From Bryum argenteum (taxonomy: Eukaryota > Streptophyta > Bryopsida > Bryales > Bryaceae): a stretch of 64,000 bases of DNA. The position numbers and the translations under genes are program-made. The stretch spans positions 184,009-248,008 of the forward strand of contig CM073327.1 of NCBI GenBank assembly GCA_037043015.1, written 5' to 3'. The notes under the pieces are model-generated. The model was given only the letters and a program-made list of their open reading frames with translations, was not told the DNA's origin and did no database searches. Shown here one piece after another: positions 34,331-46,705 of the stretch; position 1 is the stretch's first letter; every line of letters begins with the position of its first letter.

Positions 34331-35350
34331 AACGCTTCTTTATACCGCGGGGTTCCGGGCCGAAAATTATACAAATTTGAGGGGTTTGATCAAGAAACTC
34401 ATCGGTCAAGTGCCACAATAAATGTTAAAGAACAAATTATCGAACACCTCTCCACGATGGCTCGCGTGGAGGACAATGCCAGGTCCCGATACCACGATAA
34501 AAAATCCTCTCCGCGAGATATATCAAAGGCTAACACTGCATGTTGATGTAATTCAAGATATCAAAAATTGCCACTTCCGCCAAATCTCCACGATTAACTT
34601 CCAAAGATCAAGGCTAAAGGTCTCATTAAAATCAATATCACCCCTCGGGCCCCTTTCAACGATGGGGACATCACTCGTAGGCCCACTTAAGCCAAGAACA
34701 CGCTGTGGATATGGTACATCCTCGTGGCTACTGACTATACCATCAAATGGGTCGAGGCCAAGCCTACTAACAACCAATACCGCGGTAGTCACAAATTTTT
34801 GCTCATTTAAGAAAACATAATTACAAGATTCGCTCGCTTCTTGGAAATAGTATTTGTACTCAAGTGCACGCATTTCTTGAAGTAACGCACATACAAGACC
34901 TACTCGATAATCACGTTATCAAACAATTTAACTAGCACGGCGACACCCTGCGGAAATTCGCAAGCTGCAGTCAACTAACAAAACGCTTGATCAACACGCT
35001 GAAAAGATTCGTGCAATGCCAATCATGCATCGATGATTGCTTAACACCGTTATGGCATACCGCGCCGCCATCAAAACCGCCATACAATGCCACTTCATTC
35101 GAAATGGTCTATGGCACTCAACCATCACTACGCGACGGAAAGTACATTGTCCCAACGCCGCACTTTTCAGAACCTGCGACATGCTTTCACGCGGGATCAT
35201 CGGGCCCAACACGACCTACACCATCTCAAGAAATTCGTGACCTTAGCAACAAAAAAACATACTCTATAAACAAACCTTGGCCGCCTGACATTTTCATGAC
35301 GCACTTCTACGAGTATTCCGTAAGGGGATTACGCTTCCGTGTCCCCTGAC
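34331..35350 (+). mobile_element. Ty3/gypsy integrase remnant
   Basis: TDYTIKWVEAKPT (about 34731-34770) is the block around the first catalytic Asp of Ty3/gypsy integrase. IITRFA and THFLEVTHIQDLL follow in shifted frames, and YNATSFEMVYGTQPSL (about 35077-35130) is the typical end-of-core block. Gene order RT, RNase H, integrase defines the Ty3/gypsy superfamily. Neither LTR was identified, so the element's limits are open. Confidence 0.8.
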
Positions 35351-38300
35351 CCCAAGCTCAAACGTCAAAATTCGAATCAACTGCATGGTCCCTATACGCG
35401 ACAACTAGCTGCTACTCTAACAAATACTGTGATTCTCGCCAACAACACTAACTACGCACTCTATGCCACAATTGCGAACTCGGCGATGGTTAAACAATAC
35501 CATGTTAATGCACCACGAACTACAACGGCGTTTCCTGCTGCAGACATTCTAATACTACATTGGCGGTCGAGGTTCGAGACGCCGAGGAAAGCAACGTAGA
35601 TGCAAAAACCTGTAGGGCACACACCAGGAACCGCGACACACCATCCACACACTAAGCAGCCAATACATCTGGTGATCGCTAAGGCTTAAACCCTGGGGAA
35701 AACACGCACGCCTAAGCTTCAAACTCCGAGTAGAAACACCCACATCACCTAATGAACATCGCATCGTGGACACGGGGCATCGTCGAGGGCTACAAATGTT
35801 ACCCTCGGGACTTAGCCTATTGCGGACGTCCCTCCACTCCGGCTTCATGACTACGCATATCCCCTGGCGATACATCACCCACATACATGCTACCCACGTA
35901 ACAACCCGGGAGTTTAATCACCATCATACTATCGGTAGGCATGGCCAATCAATGCCATAATTACCCCCTCGATCCGCCCGAGGCACCATCGACCCCCGCA
36001 TCATCACCACATCCTTTAAAAAGCGACCGCCGCCACGGACAGGGTCATTATCATTCCCCCTTCCCACTCTCCATGGGCCGACAGCAGACAAATACCGTGG
36101 AGCGCCCTGCAGACCTCCTCACTTCACCCCGGGCACATGCCTCACCGCTAGCTTATTAGCCAGCTTGTATACACCGCCATCACTGTGCACTTCCCTGCCT
36201 TCCCGCTCGGGATCTTCTCACGCAGTCTGCTCGAAGCCATGGCGCGCGCACGCGGGCCCCGTAATCCAAGTTGCCAGACATTCCACAGCAAATCGCGTAA
36301 CGGGAAGAAATATCCGGATGTGGAGCGCGGAGCGGCTTACACCATGATTGCTCCGCTTACGCGAACCACCTCCACTTAACATCGACCTCGGCGCCGTAAG
36401 GCCTTCATCGAGTCCATGCGAGAGACAAAATGGTAAGATCCCCGCAACATGGAAGGCCGGGTCGCGGAGGGAGTCCTCGTTTTCTCGTACTCCCAAGGTA
36501 TTTCCTCCACACCAGCTTCTGGCCGGGATCAAGATCGAGTCACGAGTCGGTCCCCACAGCATCACACTCCTCCCTGTGCCTCGACACAACGATCTATACC
36601 GATGGCACTCATGGCAAGGGGGAACAAGTCTGATGTGATATTTACATCACGAGGAGTAATCCCAACATGCCGGACTCCATGGTTCGGCCGCATCCGCTGC
36701 ATCCTCAAACAGCGTGTTCTTCCAACGCACCGGGTAATGCGGCATTACCTTGTTGTATCGCACTTCCGTGATCACGCGCAGCCAAGTGGCGAAAAATTAA
36801 TCGGGAAGGCTCGCGCGGATAGGAACGCAGCTAATCAAATCCAGGCGCAATTACGTGAGCGAGCGGAAGACGAGCCCCATTGCCCTGCTCTCACCCAATT
36901 TATTGGCTATTTCCTCGACACCATCGAAATAATCACTAACTTCGGGCCATGGGCACCTTTCCCATACATACAAATACGAGACGGGCAGTAATCCGCGTTA
37001 AATCACCGTCACTTCACGCCAAATACCCTTTAAAGAGATCGCAACGTGAGGAGGACGGCACGGGCACAGCAGCTTCTCCTACGAGGTCGCCAAAGACTTC
37101 CACAATCACGGTTCGCCTCAAGGCCACTGAATTTGACACACAAAGGCGCACTTATGGAGACGTGCCAGATGGAGCAATGTCAATTTTCTCCACACCGCAA
37201 AGAAGAAGAGCAGATGCCAACACAAGTACAAGATTTAATGTAGATTTCTGCACAAGCGGGCCATACGACACAACTCGTGCAAACAACGCAGTCATGCACT
37301 GTGTTCGCCACGGACGAGTAGATAAGTTTCGAGCGCAACGCACATGCAGAATATCCATACAAGTCGGGATTCCTCCCTCTCGCAGAATCACCGAGGCGCG
37401 ACGTAACTACAAAGGCTACGAGAGAGGTCCAAAACGTTTGAGGAGCAGAAAGCACTCGGACCGGGAGAGGATTTAATCGACCACAGACGGCCGAGTCGCG
37501 CCAAGCGCAAGGCTTGACACAGGTGACCAGCCAAGAAATCCACTGCACTCATTTCGCTGGCCGCGCATGGGACCCGGTGGATGGCCACACCAACAAGACC
37601 AAGAGATTCCACAACCGCCGGAGAACTTCTTTGAGGCTAACAAACCTGCACGGACAAAGACACGCGGCTGTAAGATCATCAAGAACACAAAGATACCAAA
37701 TGGCCATGGCCTGCATCACCCACCTCTTACGGTCCTCCTGCGGAATTTCTCGACCACCGCACAGAGATGCCCCGGTCGCCCTGTAACTCGAGGGGCTCCG
37801 ACCATAATCAAAGAAGCCAACGAGTAAGCCTTCTCGGGCGAGTGATTGGTGAGGGAAGATACTTCAACCCATAGAGACGAGCCGGAGTTAACACAACCTC
37901 GCAGCCACGTCCATGAGGAGGATTACGATGAGGCACATGATGAGCCCACGCCAACCAACACACTCACACACAAACCGGGGACAGGCAGGAGGTAGCCAAT
38001 TCCTGAAGACTTGTACTTACCCCCAACACAGATAGGGGAAGCAAAGGGTCGATATACCTAGAGGTTCACCGTACTCAAGAGCATTACATCAACCTCCACT
38101 TCAGCATACCACTACGAATTCACCTCAATATCACTTCCCCGTCCTGCCCCCGCCAAGATGACATGAATCCTTATTTAGACAGACGCCGATGGTACTTACC
38201 CACGGCCACGATTTTAATCACCCACATTTCCTCGAATCCCTTACCCACGTTTTCCCGCTGCGAACGCTGCCATCTCCTCTCACATTAGCACGACACAGCA

Positions 38301-39100
38301 AATCCTCCTCCAACAGGAGGAACATAAGTGAGGGTTGGAACATCGCAGTAACGCGGACGAGGACGGAGATGAGGCTATGAGTCAATGCACTTTGTGCTTG
38401 AATATTTCCACTGAGCATCTCCGACCTCGCCAAGCGCATTACATACTGCATCCCGAGGCACAAGGCCGACAATGCCCAAAACCCGCAACAGACATTGGGA
38501 GGCACGGCTTCATGTATACACCCATGCGCTCAATTTCCGCGGCAAACCACGCCCCGGGGTACACCTTGTCGTGGCCGAGGCACTTCAAGGATCCACAACG
38601 ACGAAGAACCTCTCGCAGCGGCGGCAACTCCCTAACAAGCCAGTCCGAACAGAGGCCTCGCCCACTGTCATTGTCGGCTACGCAAAGAATTGGGACTACG
38701 ACTGCACTCAAGCGGCGCGAGGGCAAAGCTGTTATCACACGGCACGCGGTATCATTAATGTAAGATCGGCCAATGGCAGACCACGGAGTTACAAAGAACA
38801 CGCCGAGGCCTATGCCAAGCAGTTGTCGCAGAGCAGAGTGCGTCATTTGGTGATCGAGACCATGACCGCGGTACAGCTTAAGGCAACAACAATAGAAATA
38901 AGACAGGTTTCATTATAAATAGTGATAGAATTACACAAGCACTAGTCAGCAAAGATCGCACGCAGTGGCAGCGATAGCCGTGACAGTACATTCTCGCAAC
39001 ACCTCTTGTAGCCATTTCGCATTTTCTACTCACGCAATGCAAATAACGGGCTCGGGTCTCAATTCCCCACGCCACGCTATCTAGTCGCTAACCCTTCCCC
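35351..39100 (+). other. C/A-rich tail downstream of the integrase
   Basis: The strand bias of the retroelement continues, and many short open segments exist (36449-36991, 36949-37476, 38472-38918), but no chromodomain, envelope-like or cellular domain is recognised. It may be the 3' part of the same element, a second decayed element, or both. No LTR pair was found by eye. Confidence 0.3.
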
Positions 39101-40243
39101 TTCTATCTCTCCCGGGCCGAACACCACACCAAGGTACGCTGAGGCCCGTGGCAATCCCTGGGTGAGTAGTTGTGTCTCAGCAGGACGCAACACGCGCGGC
39201 TGAGCCAAGTGTAGCCATCCTCTCACTCCCTTGCCGCGCCACGGCAGAAACCGAAGTCGCTATGGGACCGTGACGAGGAGTATGACAACCGATCAAATAA
39301 GCCCCACCGCTGAGTGTAACCCCGGGCCGGCAGCTTGGTACAAGGGGGCGACTTCTCGCCCTCGTAGGGTTGACACCCGATCGAGCACCAATCACCGGGC
39401 TGAAGGTACGGCGGTAGTCAACGGCTACGTAGTCCCGCCTCGAACCCGGAGATAACTCGTTTAGGCGACCCACGGTATCCTCGCCGGTTCCAAGTATACC
39501 CCGCTCGGCTAACCCCTCCGGTAGAAGGCCACCTGGTCTTTCTCATACTCCCGACCTCTTCCTTCCCCTTCCTCAGGCACCTCGGACACCTTCCATACCA
39601 TGACCCCCTAACAATGCGTTCTTAATGATTCCTCCAGACACGCATATACTCATACCGCTCTCCTCCTGGCCAAGCCCTCATGGATCATTGTCAAAGAGGA
39701 CTGTAGAGAATGGGGACGTGTCATTCATCTGATGAGATGGGCTTAGACATCATCGGCCTATTCCTCGATCTTAACGGTGAGCCTACGCTCTCTAATTCCG
39801 CTGGAGTTTGCAACGGTAAGAACGCTTACCCTTTTTCCCCATCTTCACATACAGCCACGGGACTTGCCTGCGGGTATTACATCATAAACCAAGACATTTC
39901 TGGATTTCATAATACAAAGCGGTCACCGTAACATTGTCACTCACATTATAAGTGCCCAAGATATGTAGGTGCCATATCTACATTCAATCCTCAAATGTTC
40001 ACTTCGCTTCCCACGCACACCTCGTCTAACAATGAGTCAAACGCAGTATTTTCATCTCACCAATGTTACGAAAATGTTTTGATGGCATTCCTACTATCAC
40101 AACCTCTATATCGCTCTCCCCTCTGGAGCGTTGCATCGCGGTGTTGGTGTTACAAGCCGGATACAGTGACAATGATTGGTTCCTAAATCTGATTCCGTGA
40201 TACTACATCCGACTTCCCACTCGCCACCAAGATAAGATACACG
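39101..40243. other. transition zone without a recognised gene
   Basis: The C/A bias fades between 39500 and 40000. No domain or repeat is recognised. This is probably the boundary between the retroelement tail and the MULE remnant. Confidence 0.3.
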
Positions 40244-42560
40244 ATGGGTCACTGGGGTCAAGACAAGGGACTCAGGAAGAAGTGGGGCATGTCTATAAAG
40301 CGGGATGTCGCCTGGCTTACGGTTAAGATCCTTTTACATGCACCGCGACATTGGGAAGTTAAAGGTCTTTTCCAAGATCGGGCATGTGAACAATCATGGT
40401 TTGGTGTTCACGGAAGGAAGGTTGGTGACCGCGGAGCATTATCGCTCACTTATCGCCGGCGATAATCGATTTTATAGATCATTGCATATGCGTAAGAACT
40501 ACACTGCTCACCGGGACAACGGGGTTAAACATCTTAAGTTCTTAAGCTTTGGAGGCAGATGGGAAGGTTATCACTGCGGTTACATTCTTATTAGCCCGAA
40601 GGACGTCAACATTGCACGGAAGCATGCCAATGAGACGGATGTTGCATTCAAATGACGCCGAGCGCATTTATGTGGGTCCAAAAAACATGGACAAGATCTT
40701 TCCATTATGAGACGGATTTGTTTAATCCGTAGGCCGCAGCAGGTGCCTTGACGGGAGTCAACATTCCGTTTACCATTGGTATACAAACTCCGTGGCAGAA
40801 AGAGATGATGGTTAAGTATGGTCATGAGGTGGCGGTCCATAGACGCCACATCGGGACAAATGAGAAAAAGGTATTTAGTCATCGCGCTTGGATGCTATCA
40901 TTCCTCAAAGGTCATCCGGCGTGACTAGGGATGTGGTCGCATTTTGCTTTTGACTTGATAACTCGATCTTGCGTCCATTCTGAGGTAGCTTTACTCCAAA
41001 GTTATCGTTATAGAAATATGGGCTTTATCTTACTTACCTTTCATGTATCGTTGTTAGATTGTAAGCCACAAGTTACACTTTGCTAATGCATATCCTCGTT
41101 TCCTCGTAGTTCCCTTGTATACAATCATGGTTTTGACGAAAGCTAGGGCTAAGGATTCCGTGGCTTTGACATTTCCGTGATCTAGGGTAGCGCCGAGACG
41201 GACCTTTACTCCATGGATGCGCCGCACGTCCGGATGAGGACGGCTAATCCCACTTGGGAGCTTCTCGCATTCATCGTAGACGCGCTTTCGTAGGGCAGAT
41301 CAACGCTTTAAAGTTAGTTGACCACATGAGGTGGTTCTCAATTTGTCATCTTTTATCATTGGTTTAGAGCCACATATCGTATTTGCCACCGGACAATGAG
41401 TGATATGTGTTGTGCGACAAGATGATCCGCCCATGGTCCCAATATTCCTATGCCTTTGGCATGTCCGGGCGTTTGGCAAAAAAAAAAAAAAAACATCTGT
41501 TACAAAATCAAGGATGCGACACGCCACTGTACTTTTATGACATTGGTCAAATGATGTATGATCTACCCGCCATCGACCCGACTCCCAAACTTGGGCGCCT
41601 ATAAGGATTGACGACCTTAGTCGCAAGTATCCCATGGAGGTCGATTTCTGGGAGTACATGAAGGTCCAATGGTTGAAGAAGGTCCACATGTGGGTGGTAG
41701 GGCATGTAAACTTACCTTATGCCGGCCAAGACACTAATGCGGCTATAGAAGGGTATCACGGATTTGAAACCGCGCTTTTAAGTCCGAAGAACTCTGATGG
41801 TTGGTCGCCGCTACGATTGAGTATCACCACTCACGGGTGAGGTCCACGACCATTTCTCGTATAAGCGACGAACATAAAAGAGATGGGTTTCGTGGACAAC
41901 AAGAAAATGCAGATGTTGTCGTGATTCGCGCTTCTCGAGGGCACGCAACATTCCCGACCGATGTCTCTCCTCGATCAAGTCCTGGAACTATGCACTTGTA
42001 ACATCACGCAGCAATCGCGACACCTCAGTATGTGGTTCATAATCCCGGAGAAGAGTGGGCCGGTTGTAATTGCATGTGGGCTCAAGCCGGGTAATATTTG
42101 CAAGCATGTGGTAAAGGTTTTGTTGATGATACGCCCGATGTTGCGGAAGGAACAATTGCCGATTTTAAGTCGCCAGCAGGTAATGCCCAAGGAGGTATGG
42201 GTCGTGTGTTACTCACCGCGACAGATGACGATACAACATGCCCCGTTCCATCCCCCTGCTTTCCACTCCGCACTCCATCTGAGGAGGAATCATGTTGTCC
42301 CCCGATGTAGCCGAATCACTCCGGCAACCGATTGTTTCATTGCACGATGAGGTCACCGGGAACCCCGTGTTGATGGAGTATCCGTGGCCGACCTAAACCA
42401 GTTGTTGGTCGATACGCGCACTCAAGGTGGAGATTTGGCATGGCACAAGACATCCTATGGTTGCCTCTCCAAAGACACGCGCTGTGAAGACGGCCGTAAC
42501 TTCTCTCTCTTCTTCGAGGCAAGGATTTTCGAACGGAGACAAAAGTCTGTAGTTAGGAGT
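40244..42560 (+). mobile_element. MULE-type transposase remnant with SWIM finger
   Basis: Conserved Mutator-like transposase blocks occur in order but in several frames. A VPIFLCLWHVR-like segment lies near 41435-41470, followed by a run of 16 A that breaks the frame. VEVDFWEYMKVQWLKK-like sequence is near 41640, and GQDTNAAIEGYHGF at 41725-41768. Near 42060-42120 the SWIM zinc finger appears as WAGCNCMWAQAG and, one base out of frame, GNICKHVVKV, giving CxC...CxH. Upstream, 40244-40655 is open but unrecognised. Terminal inverted repeats and target duplications were not found. The frameshifts make this copy non-autonomous unless they are assembly errors. Confidence 0.8.
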
Positions 42561-43019
42561 TTGTGATTGCCGGTTGTTTGACCGTGAATCGCGACATTGT
42601 TGTTCTCCGTAATACCAAGACGGTCCAATTTTTGATTGGTGCAATTATACAAAGTGAGATGTAATGATGATATAAAAAATTATCATGCGTATCATCAAAT
42701 CGCATAATATTTGCTAAGTCGTGTTTGAGTGAACGTCCAATAGTAAGTCTATGATCGGTAATACTGTTGAACCATATGTTGGGTTCGATTTTTCGTGTCC
42801 ATTATTTGAAAAGTCATCAGATTAGAATCAAAGATGAGTTTGAATTCAATGAGAGATGTATGCTACTCGAGAGATGGAATGCATGACGCCTGTAGGTAGA
42901 ATGGGATTCTGAAAGATGCATTCTTCGTAAAGGGTTGATCGGAGGAATGGTTTCAAGCTATAACTCAAGAAAAATCATGATCACTACAAAAATAGAAGTT
43001 CTCGAACAAACGTTACATA
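42561..43019. other. AT-rich spacer
   Basis: No gene or clear repeat is seen between the transposase remnant and the repeat at 43020. Confidence 0.3.
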
Positions 43020-43165
43020 TGCATTTGGGGTGCTTAAAATCAAAAAATAACGTTGGTTTTTGTGGAGCTTTGATAAAAACAACAATGTTTTTTAACGGTC
43101 GCTTTAGAAATATTTACCTCTTACAAAAATATTTTTGAACCGTAGCTCAAAAACAATGATACTTA
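43020..43165. repeat. hairpin repeat shared with 6500-6640
   Basis: The phrases GGGGTGCTTAAAAT, GGTTTTTGTGGAGCTTTGA and ACAACAATGTTTTTTAACGG match 6510-6605. Its end (43087-43165) folds imperfectly around the AACGGTCGCTTTAGAAAT motif. Confidence 0.55.
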
Positions 43166-43309
43166 ATTGTGGGGACAGACGGCCATGTGCTTAACAACTT
43201 TAAACATAGCATGATGTGTTAGGTTATATACAACAACAGCTTTAGATTCAAAAAGTATGTCACGTAAGACAACCTTATACAATCCATGTTAACATACAAT
43301 TATTTTTTA

Positions 43310-43566
43310 GGCGAAAGCACACTAGGGTGAGTGCACTTTCGGCTAAGAAAAAGTACTAAAAAATTACATAACACCAAGGTTTTAGACCATTAATTGACAA
43401 TTAACACGTAATTCGTTGTAATGGGAATATTCAGATTATCAAATTGAGCTTTAGTTTAGCCAAATGTACTATGTGGGTACATTTAGCTCCACTCCACCTA
43501 AACCCACATTTCTCAAAATTAGTAGATAATACCGTTATAATGAATTACGTGTTAATTAATCAATCC
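43310..43566. repeat. two nested short inverted repeats
   Basis: CGAAAGCACAC and GTGCACTTTCG form a tight hairpin at 43312-43344. A larger one pairs TTAACACGTAATTCGTTGTAAT (43402-43423) with the reverse complement at 43537-43556, with an interior of about 115 bases. The larger one looks like a small MITE. Confidence 0.55.
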
Positions 43567-43639
43567 AATGTGAACTTTTTATGCAATTTGACCATTTGCA
43601 GTCAAAAACTCTAGTTTTGAGGGACTTTACAAATTTAAT

Positions 43640-44170
43640 GTTGGATTTTTTTTTTTTTTTTTGTGGTAAGGTTTTTAATTAGGACTTTTTTTCATATGTA
43701 GATATTTGATTTGATTCACCATTGCAAGGCTATTATTTGAGTAAAGAAATTGTTTTGATGAGGTTTTTGGATTTTAAAGCCATACTGAGATTAAGGTGAT
43801 TAACTTTCTAGTTGGAGGTATTTTCATTGTAGTAGCTTTGTTGGTAATATTTCCACTCTAAAGTAAAAATGTTGAAATTTTGTAGTTTGTTGAGTACTAA
43901 TATGTTCCGTTCTCGCAAACCATGAGGCCTCATGATCCAAATTTTGGTCCACATGACCTATAATAAGTTTACTACAAGATTGTATGGCTGAGATCTAAAT
44001 AGCTTGCCTTCATTTTCATTTAAGAATTTTCTTTTAAACATTTTGTTTCTACTTTCTATGCTTGGGACTCCCCGTTGGGCATTCAAGGGTGAATGTTATT
44101 AATGCAAGTTATTAGGTAAAGTTCATAGTTGCCATCCTTGATGAAAGTACCCCTAAACATTTAAAAAATT
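43640..44170. repeat. degraded copy of the TTAACCCCTAAACGT element
   Basis: Phrases around CAAGGCTATTATTTGAGTAA, TTGGTCCACATGACCTA and TGGCTGAGATCTAAATAGCT match copy 2 of the element at 15585-16485 in the same orientation. The ends are lost or mutated. Confidence 0.6.
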
Positions 44171-44650
44171 GGATGAATCCCTAACTTATGATTTAGTCAT
44201 AATTCAAACCTATCCTACTTTGAGATAATATTCTTTTTCGAATTGCCTATAAAGATCAAAGGGAAAAATATTACTTTTAATCCCTTCAAAATGGCTATTA
44301 AAATTGCAAATACCCATATTGGGTATTAAGAATAGTGAGGGCTTAATGGTTCCCATTGATCTTCATGAGATCAATAATATCATAAAACGCTCCAATCTAC
44401 AAAGATTTTGATAATAAAGTAAAAAGGGCAGGTCAATATTCGTTGTTAAGCTTTGCAAAGCCATCTAAAATTACATAGTCCAATCAGGGTTGTCTTGCTA
44501 GACACAGACGGACGTCAGACAGACACGACATGTCAGACAGACATTGAGCCTCAGAATGTCTAATAGAATCTACAGAATCTTTTTTTTACCGTGGATTTAC
44601 CCTGTCCACGTTGCATCCTATGTGGCTGCCACGTGGCATGTACAACTCAG

Positions 44651-44935
44651 CAATACGGTTCGCGATCACGCCATTTAGGATCGACCGGGCGGTTTGTTAT
44701 CTAGACCGGCGGTCGCTTTGGCCGGACCGGGCGTCGCTTTTCTTCGACCGGGCGGTCGCTTGCGCTTTCGACCGGGGCGGTCGCTTTAGCGACGACGACG
44801 ATGGTCTCGACGATCGCCCATGGTCGACCGACGACGCCATGGTCGACCAACGACGCCTATGAGCGACCGACGATCGCCCAGGGGCGACCGGGCGGTCTCG
44901 CTGACCGGGCGGTCGCTTATTCTCGCCCTCGACCC
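44651..44935. repeat. palindromic GGGCGGTCGC cluster 1
   Basis: Seven or more copies of (GA)CCGGGCGGTCGC or its inverse lie within 285 bases (for example 44684, 44702, 44737, 44770, 44896, 44914), along with GCGACCGACGA and GATCGCCCA spacers. The copies fold on themselves or pair with neighbours. It lies beyond the 3' end of the kinase-like gene. Confidence 0.8.
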
Positions 44936-45354
44936 GTGGTCGCCAGGGCCGGCCTTGCATTGGAGGCTTCCCGAGTAGAATAAGTCAATTTTTTTATCCA
45001 ACATTATCCAAAATTCTTCCGTTCACGTTTTTAAACGTAGATGAAGCATTAAGAATTCAAGATGAAACAAATTACAACAATCCACAAACCCCTGAAGAAA
45101 AGGCTAACATCAACCATGAGGTTTGAAACTCATGTAACACAAAATGTGGTGACATACATACGTGACTAGTGTAAAAAGGGAACATAATTATGAGAGTTGC
45201 AAAAATCTATTAGATTTGGAACAATATGTCAAAAAGTAGATTGTATATATTGCAAGTATGAAATGTGAATTACATGGCTAAATGAGCACTCAATGACTTG
45301 AGATGGTCATCCAAAGGAGTCTATGAATTGCAAGAAGATATACTGATATTATAA
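44936..45354. other. AT-rich spacer
   Basis: No gene or clear repeat is seen between cluster 1 and the 3' end of the kinase-like gene. Confidence 0.4.
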
Positions 45355-46700
45355 ACTAATAATCGCCCTCTCTAAATACAAGCTCCGTGTGGAAGCATAT
45401 GATATGGTTTTGCCATCAAGCGGTTCACCACCTCCGCACAAAGTCATTCTCTCTTTTAATTCATGCCTGGTCATTGAAAACACTTTCGTTAGGAATGAAT
45501 CTCGCACCATCGAATTCGGTAATAATTCTTCGTCGAATTCGTTATGCACACACCAATCACCCTGGATGAGCTTGCCAACCGCATACGAACTGGATGCTAC
45601 CGCGGGTTGGATTGTTACGAACACACTCGATTCGTAACCACCGCTCGTAATATCCGGACTTGGTTAACTGCTCACACCTACGAAGAAGAGAGAGCCATAA
45701 TCCCGGTTCTTCTTTCCGCCGCTTAAGGGAATACGGTTAGCTTAGCTCAGCTTAGATCGTCTCCTTTAAAGCTAGTGGGAAGAGCATGTCTCCTACGCAA
45801 CATTTTGTCAACCATGATGAACTCTTACGATATGCAATATAAACGTTATTACTTTGTTATGATACATGTTTGATAAAAGAGAGTAACGATGATTCGTGAA
45901 TCCCGACATGGATGTCAAGTTCCCGGACGTTCAAATTTGATCGTAACCTTCAGGTCCATAAGTATAGAACAATCCGGGCGCCACCCACCATCGACGTGTC
46001 ATATATTTTTTATTTTTTTGGCGCTGCCTGGTATCCGTAACGTGAAGGTCGTTGTTCTACTATACGAGATGCCATCCCCAACCACACACTCCAATACAAA
46101 TCTTGGTTCCTCCGAAAGTTGGGAAATGCAATAGTATGTTCGAGGGGGATAGGTCGTTGTGAAGAACTCCCGTCTTATGCACGAGATTCATGATGTACAC
46201 TAAACCCCAAGCTAACTTCATCCCAGGCCGACGGAAAAGGCTAATTTCGAAAGCCTCCTTTGGAGTGAGACTGAACTTCCTTCACTTTCGACCGGTGAAG
46301 ATGTTTGTCCCCGACCTTCTCATCCAACTTCAACATCTCGTGTAGTGATCCCCACTCCACCAATATGAGTAAGCTTCAATGTCCTTGTATGCAACGCCCA
46401 AAACTTGATAATTCCTGGATGATTCAAAGGACATACAAGAGCTTCGCAGCAGTCTCTATCCTCCTCTTTCAAGATTCATATTCTTGGAAAGCTTTGTCTG
46501 TTAACTCGACATTTTTTGGAACGTGGTCTACTCCAAGTATCTTCACCTTCCGCACCACCCATGGCCTCCTCCATATTGTGGCCCCGATAGAGCTTCTATC
46601 GTAGCGTCTTGAGGAATCCACACCACCCCGACCCGTCTCGCTCAAATGTGGCGGCGCAGCGGTTTTTTCCCATGACTTCCCTCGGGTTTTATTCTTGCTA
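45355..46700 (-). pseudogene. protein-kinase-like domain, broken
   Basis: On the minus strand, kinase landmarks appear in order. WIPQDATIEAL and GPQYGGGHGW (about 46555-46615) include a Gly-rich stretch. NHPGIIKFWAL follows near 46400, then WWSGGSLHEMLKLDEKV in another frame (about 46320-46370). The catalytic-loop block HNDLSPSNILLH (46127-46162) retains Asp and Asn. A DFG-equivalent reads GVCGWG (about 46080), where kinases need Asp. An MTRHELKERMTL-like end lies near 45460. Several frame changes are present. If the Gly is real, this is a pseudokinase. It probably continues the upstream open frame at 46706-47200. Kinase relationship is well supported; subfamily is unknown. Confidence 0.65.
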
Positions 46701-46705
46701 AGCTT

